Shown here piece by piece: positions 59,701 to 64,000 of a stretch of DNA of 64,000 nt. The stretch is from contig RCSZ01000001.1 of NCBI GenBank assembly GCA_014898425.1, positions 2,170,001-2,234,000 on the forward strand, given 5' to 3'. A model generated the notes under the pieces. The model made no database searches and was not told where the DNA came from. It saw only the letters and a list, made by a program, of their open reading frames with translations. This DNA is from Botryotinia globosa (Eukaryota > Ascomycota > Leotiomycetes > Helotiales > Sclerotiniaceae). Made by a program: the position numbers and the translations under genes. Within the stretch, counting starts at the first letter, position 1. Each line of letters starts with the position of its first letter.

Positions 59701-62109
59701 GGGTTTGGACACCGTGTTTGTCCCGCCCGTCCAACAATGCTCTACGCAGTACATGGTAAATTATGGAAAAAGAGGTATTACGCCACCTTGACCTAGAGAT
59801 CTCATCAAATCTACACGCTGAACCAACCTACCGCACGGCTCACAAATCACCCGCTGTCCCCAATGCATCGTCACGAATCCCATCACGAATATCATCACCA
59901 AAACAAGTTCTTTCATTCAATGGTTCGAGAAGGGATATCCCGTGGTCGTTTCGATTTCATCATGACACTTAAAATAAACACAAAGCAACAACACCACTAC
60001 CTGACTTGGCTAGTGTCTGCAGCCCCGGCCTGTTCAAACCCGCATACCTGCAGCTAGCCAAGATAGAACACTTCCAGAATCCCCCATCCCCCCCATGATT
60101 ACCTCATTTTGATCTTCGTAGTTAGTTCCAATTTGCTCGTTGGCAGCGTCGCATTCTCACATTCTACGTGCTTACCTGCTTTAACTGCTATGTAACATCG
60201 TCATGTGGATGAATACTCGAGTACATGTACCTCTTCGAGTATGATTGTATGAGGAATACCCTGTCTCTGGGTATCTTAGTATTGTGCAAACGAGCAACTA
60301 CTGAATGCTCAATGCTGATTTCTAAAAAAGGTGATATTCAAATTACTTGACCAGCTTTCCGACCTCTGCTTATGTGATGATGGTTGTATGTTCCACCGCC
60401 ATACATCCTGACATTACATCGTCTCTAGAATGTCTCAAAAAGTTTACAAGAAAAGTATCATTCATTTCATCCAAGTAATTAGTAAGGTAAGAAAAGTAGA
60501 CGCCGTCAGAAAGGCAAATTACTATTATGCCCGACCTCGTCGATCACGATACCTTTCACGTACGAAATCAAACAAATGTACGAATATAACCTCGGCAAAT
60601 TCAACAATGATTTCAATGGCGCGAGTTTGATGTGATGATGGCGTAACAGCGAAAGAAACGTCGGAAAAACTCGCAAAAATACCAAATCGGCATGATTTTC
60701 AATATTTGATTAATCAAAGTACATATTCCACCAACCTCATATCTAAATCATCATATTTCACTCTTTCCAATCGCTTTCTTCTGTCTCAAGACATTCCGGG
60801 ACCCAGGAGATCTCACAGTCTCCATCTTCCGGGCCTAGTTCCATACCCAGCACATGTCAAACAAAATATCCTTCCTATCTTGGAGATCAACGAGATAAGC
60901 TGGTTCAATATCTTCAAAACCATGTGGCATGTGTACTTTGTAAACCAACAGACCTTATTTGATCAGAATCCCCATTTCCAACGGAACAAAGTATCCACAC
61001 ACACACCATTACACCTTCTCGAAGCGAGCAGAGAACATATTCATGCTGGTACAGGGCGCCTACATCGAGTATAGTGTGCGATGGGTCTCAGCTGAGCAGT
61101 CTTACTGGGTATTGTATATGTAATACTTCATGTACACTGCAAGTGTGCGGCGGGGAATTGTCTGGAACGATCAAGGAACCCATGAAGATGTAGCAGTCAC
61201 AAGGGAATGTTCTACGAGACTCGATGCAACGAACCGGGATTCCCGGATTGTTTTGATATCAACGTTGAAGCAGCGTCTCTACGATAACAGAACTCAATCG
61301 GCAATTTTGATCTCAGATCATCATGATCGCTCGCACCACAACTTTCGCAACCGTTCTCCGTTCCCGAAGGCAGGATGCGACGAGGATTCGGTACAGGCCG
61401 TAAGGTGGCCATGGTGGCTTATCTATTTCCCCTCTGTCCTATCAGTCGAAACGGCGCTTCCACCATGCAATCTCAAGGCAATACAGCCAATCTGGTGATC
61501 TGAAGAATCAATTATATCATTCATTGTACTTGTACACCTATCTACAACAATTTTCCTGCCTCCTAACAAAATACACAGCCAACATACGAGTTCCCATGAA
61601 CGAGTAGCTTCGTAAGCCAACCTTCATTGCAAACACTTTACAAAATGCAACACCATACAGGGTACCTAGTGTGTCATAAACGATCTACCTAGAGGGGTTG
61701 ATGTTGTGTTGGTTTGATCGACAAAATGTGGAGATCCAAAGGCCCTGATGGGTGGGCTAACTTCTAAGCCATGAGGTTTCTTAAAATAGTTTTATATCTC
61801 TGCGACCTTGTAAAACCCATGAAAGGCGCTTCAATCAAAAGCATCGGTTTTCTACACTTCTGGGCCTTCAAGTAGGTAGGAACTAGGCATGTGGTCGCGC
61901 TTTCATCATACATCGTTATGGCATGAACAAAAATTGTCAAGCACGATGCAGGGTAACTGTAGCTCAGTGAATAACCTGGCAATGGTGGCAGTTGATGGAA
62001 ACCTCATCTTCACATCATCTTAACCCTAAGAAACTTCTTAGCACACTCAACTTATTATTCACAATCTCGGGGGGATTGTTTCGCACTTTGAAAAGCTGCA
62101 AATGACAAC
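56715..62109. other. 5.4-kb divergent spacer between zinc-finger and sugar transporter genes
   Basis: No gene was recognised beyond a possible transposase helix-turn-helix remnant at 57070-57294. TACCTAGGTA lies at 58415-58424. Other open frames (58215-58520 minus, 60706-61074 and 61130-61498 plus) have no motif. Both promoters lie at the ends of the spacer. Confidence 0.5.
57070..57294 (+). pseudogene. Possible transposase helix-turn-helix remnant
   Basis: An open stretch with no credible ATG reads FEKISATVGLSRERTRHTI followed by KKLKQEHRR. The spacing of small and hydrophobic residues fits a helix-turn-helix such as those at the N-terminus of Tc1/mariner transposases. No DDE catalytic region, terminal inverted repeats or target-site duplication were found. 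It could equally be a chance frame. Confidence 0.25.
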
Positions 62110-64000
62110 ATGGCACTTTTAGCCCCGCCCGAGATACTTGAGATGATCAATGACTCTGCATATTCGAATACTCCAAAAGGCCAAGAAGACAATGTGGAAG
62201 CATCATATCGACCCTACGTTGAAAGCGGACTCAAAGGCATTATCGCTTCACCTTACGTTGCTGGGGCCGCCGTTATGAGTACGGTTGGCGGACTTCTATT
62301 CGGTACGCATACAATCTGACCCTTTAATTGCTGGCTTTTGTTACAAACGATCACAATATTTGAATATTTTAACTTTTATTTTTATTTTTTATTTTAATAT
62401 TTCAACTGTTTTGAATGTTCTAGCTTATTTGAATCTTCTAACTTCATCCAGGATATGACCAAGGCGTGGTCTCTGTCGTTCTTGTCATGGAAAGCTTCGT
62501 TCTGGATTTTCCTCGTATAGGCCCCCACTCTAGCGGTTTTTGGAAGGGCATTTTGACTGCTATGATCGAACTTGGGGCTTTTTTCGGTGCTCTAAACCAG
62601 GGATGGATTGCCGATAAATACTCGAGGAGATATTCCATATTAATCGCTGTGGTCATATTCCTCTTGGGAAGCATTCTGCAAACTACGGCTGTCAACTTCA
62701 ACATGCTTGTTTTTGCTAGACTCGTGGGAGGTGTTGGTATTGGTATGCTCTCAATGGTTACGCCCATATATATCTCGGAGATAGCACCACCAGAAATTCG
62801 TGGCACGTTACTGGTCATGGGCAAGTGGTTTCAATTGTCCCAGTACAATTCATACAATCAAAGTGCTAACTAGTCATGCAGAGGAGCTTTCCATTGTTGT
62901 AGGCATCGTCGTCGCTTTCTGGATAAGCTTCGGCACAAGATATATAGGTGGCGAGTGGGGCTGGCGCCTTCCTTTCTTTATACAAATCGTTCCTGCCTTA
63001 TTCTTAGGAGCTGGGGTGTATTTCCTTCCATTTTCGCCAAGATGGCTATCTTCTAAAGGACGTGATAACGAGGCTCTGAAAGTCCTATCGAAGCTGAGAC
63101 AATTGCCAGATAGCGACTCAAGGATTCAGGAAGAAGCGCGCCATATACGTGACGAAGTCTTGCACATTCGAGAAATTCACCTACAAAGACATGAGAATCT
63201 TATAAACTCACCCATGAAGTTCGAAATAGCTTTGTGGAAAGATTGCTTTGCTTCGGGTTCTATCAAACGCACGCATATTGGCATACTTATCATGTTTTTC
63301 CAACAATTCGTCGGTATCAATGCCCTAATTTACTATTCCCCCACTCTGTTTGCTAGAATGGGCTTGGGGTCAGAGATGCAACTTATCATGTCGGGCGTTC
63401 TAAATATTTGCCAGTAAGCCCTTGTCTACTTTCCTTACTTGCTAATGTTCGTATTGTTTTGGAAGAATGGAATACCCCTTGAAGCTAGTATGCTAACCGA
63501 GCATAGGCTCGTTGGTGTAGCCTCTAGTCTGTTTACAATGGATCGATATGGAAGAAGGCCCTTATTGATCATAGGCTCGTTTTTTATGACGATCAGCCAT
63601 GTTATGATAGCTGTCATGGTCTGTCTATTTTCTTATGACTGGCATACCCACCAAGCAGCTGCCTGGGTCAGTGTAGCATTTCTCCTCTTCTATATGGTGG
63701 TTTTTGGAGCATCCTGGGGCCCTGTTCCTTGGGCAATGCCATCAGAGATCTTCAGAAGCGATCTTCGTGCAAAAGGCGTCGCTCTGAGCACCTGCTCTAA
63801 TTGGCTGTAAGTTCAACTAGCGAAGTTACCCCTTCAGAAGATTTTCAATCACTGAATCAATTAGGAACAATTTCATCATCGGCCTGATAACGCCACCGCT
63901 AGTAGTATATAGTAATTGGGGAGCATACGTCTTCTTTGGTAGCTTTTGTGCATTATCTGGTATATGGACATGGCTTTACGTGCCAGAAACAAAGGGATGT
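62110..64000 (+). CDS. MFS sugar transporter (partial, continues past window)
   Basis: This plasma-membrane hexose/pentose-type transporter has five visible exons: 62110-62302, 62452-62820, 62882 to about 63415, about 63507-63808, and about 63866 to the window end. Family motifs are GGLLFGYDQGVVSVV (helix 1), ADKYSRRYSI (the D-R-X-G-R-R-type loop), RLVGGVGIGMLSMVTPIYISE (PESPR-side helices), FSPRWLSSKGRD, QQFVGINALIYYSP (helix 7 sugar signature), MDRYGRRPLL, WGPVPWAMPSEIF and, at the edge, VPETKG. The last motif normally starts the final loop, so only about 50-60 residues should be missing. Intron 2 (62821-62881) uses a GC donor. Substrate specificity cannot be read. Confidence 0.93.
62821..62881 (+). 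other. GC-AG intron in sugar transporter gene
   Basis: The donor is ATGG then GCAAGT and the acceptor is CATGCAG, with branch-like GCTAAC 15-20 nt before it. It yields LLVMEELSIVVG, the conserved sequence. No GT donor nearby keeps frame. Confidence 0.8.

Overview
This is nuclear DNA of a filamentous ascomycete. Twelve protein genes are interrupted by short introns (mostly 46-100 nt), and long gene-poor spacers are full of simple-sequence repeats. The minus-strand gene at 24817-29221 splices to exactly 1315 residues and matches the group III histidine kinase BOS1/Os-1, with Ile365, Val368, Gln369 and Asn373 at the numbering used for Botrytis cinerea. I therefore infer Sclerotiniaceae (Botrytis or a close relative); the species cannot be fixed from sequence reading alone.

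Layout. 0-9 kb is a run of four minus-strand genes: a homeodomain transcription factor (188-2248), a secreted S10 serine carboxypeptidase (2755-5088), the Ran GTPase (6338-7304) and the proteasome assembly chaperone Nas2 (8228-9104). A Rho guanine-nucleotide exchange factor (11294-15315, +) and a secreted, probably GPI-anchored phospholipase B (19824-21841, +) follow. BOS1 (24817-29221, -) lies between two repeat-rich spacers. Then come a Munc13/Ync13-like exocytosis protein (36197-40407, -), an F-box protein (42020-45186, +), an NNP-family nitrate transporter (45988-47821, -), a C2H2 zinc-finger protein (55136-56672, -) and an MFS sugar transporter (62110 onward, +, cut by the window end).

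The genes do not form a biosynthetic cluster or operon. They are ordinary chromosomal neighbours covering signalling (BOS1, RhoGEF), nucleocytoplasmic transport (Ran), protein turnover (Nas2, F-box), vesicle fusion (Ync13-like), secreted hydrolases (carboxypeptidase, phospholipase B) and nutrient uptake (nitrate and sugar transporters). I saw no tRNA, rRNA, CRISPR array or intact transposon.

The most unusual observations are structural. Four introns in four different genes need a GC-AG donor to keep frame. The palindrome TACCTAGGTA occurs eight times, always between genes. Three unrelated minisatellites share an 8-bp period. The nitrate transporter has a 19-nt internal exon, and BOS1 ends in a 27-nt exon. 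I did not find a convincing new multi-gene system.
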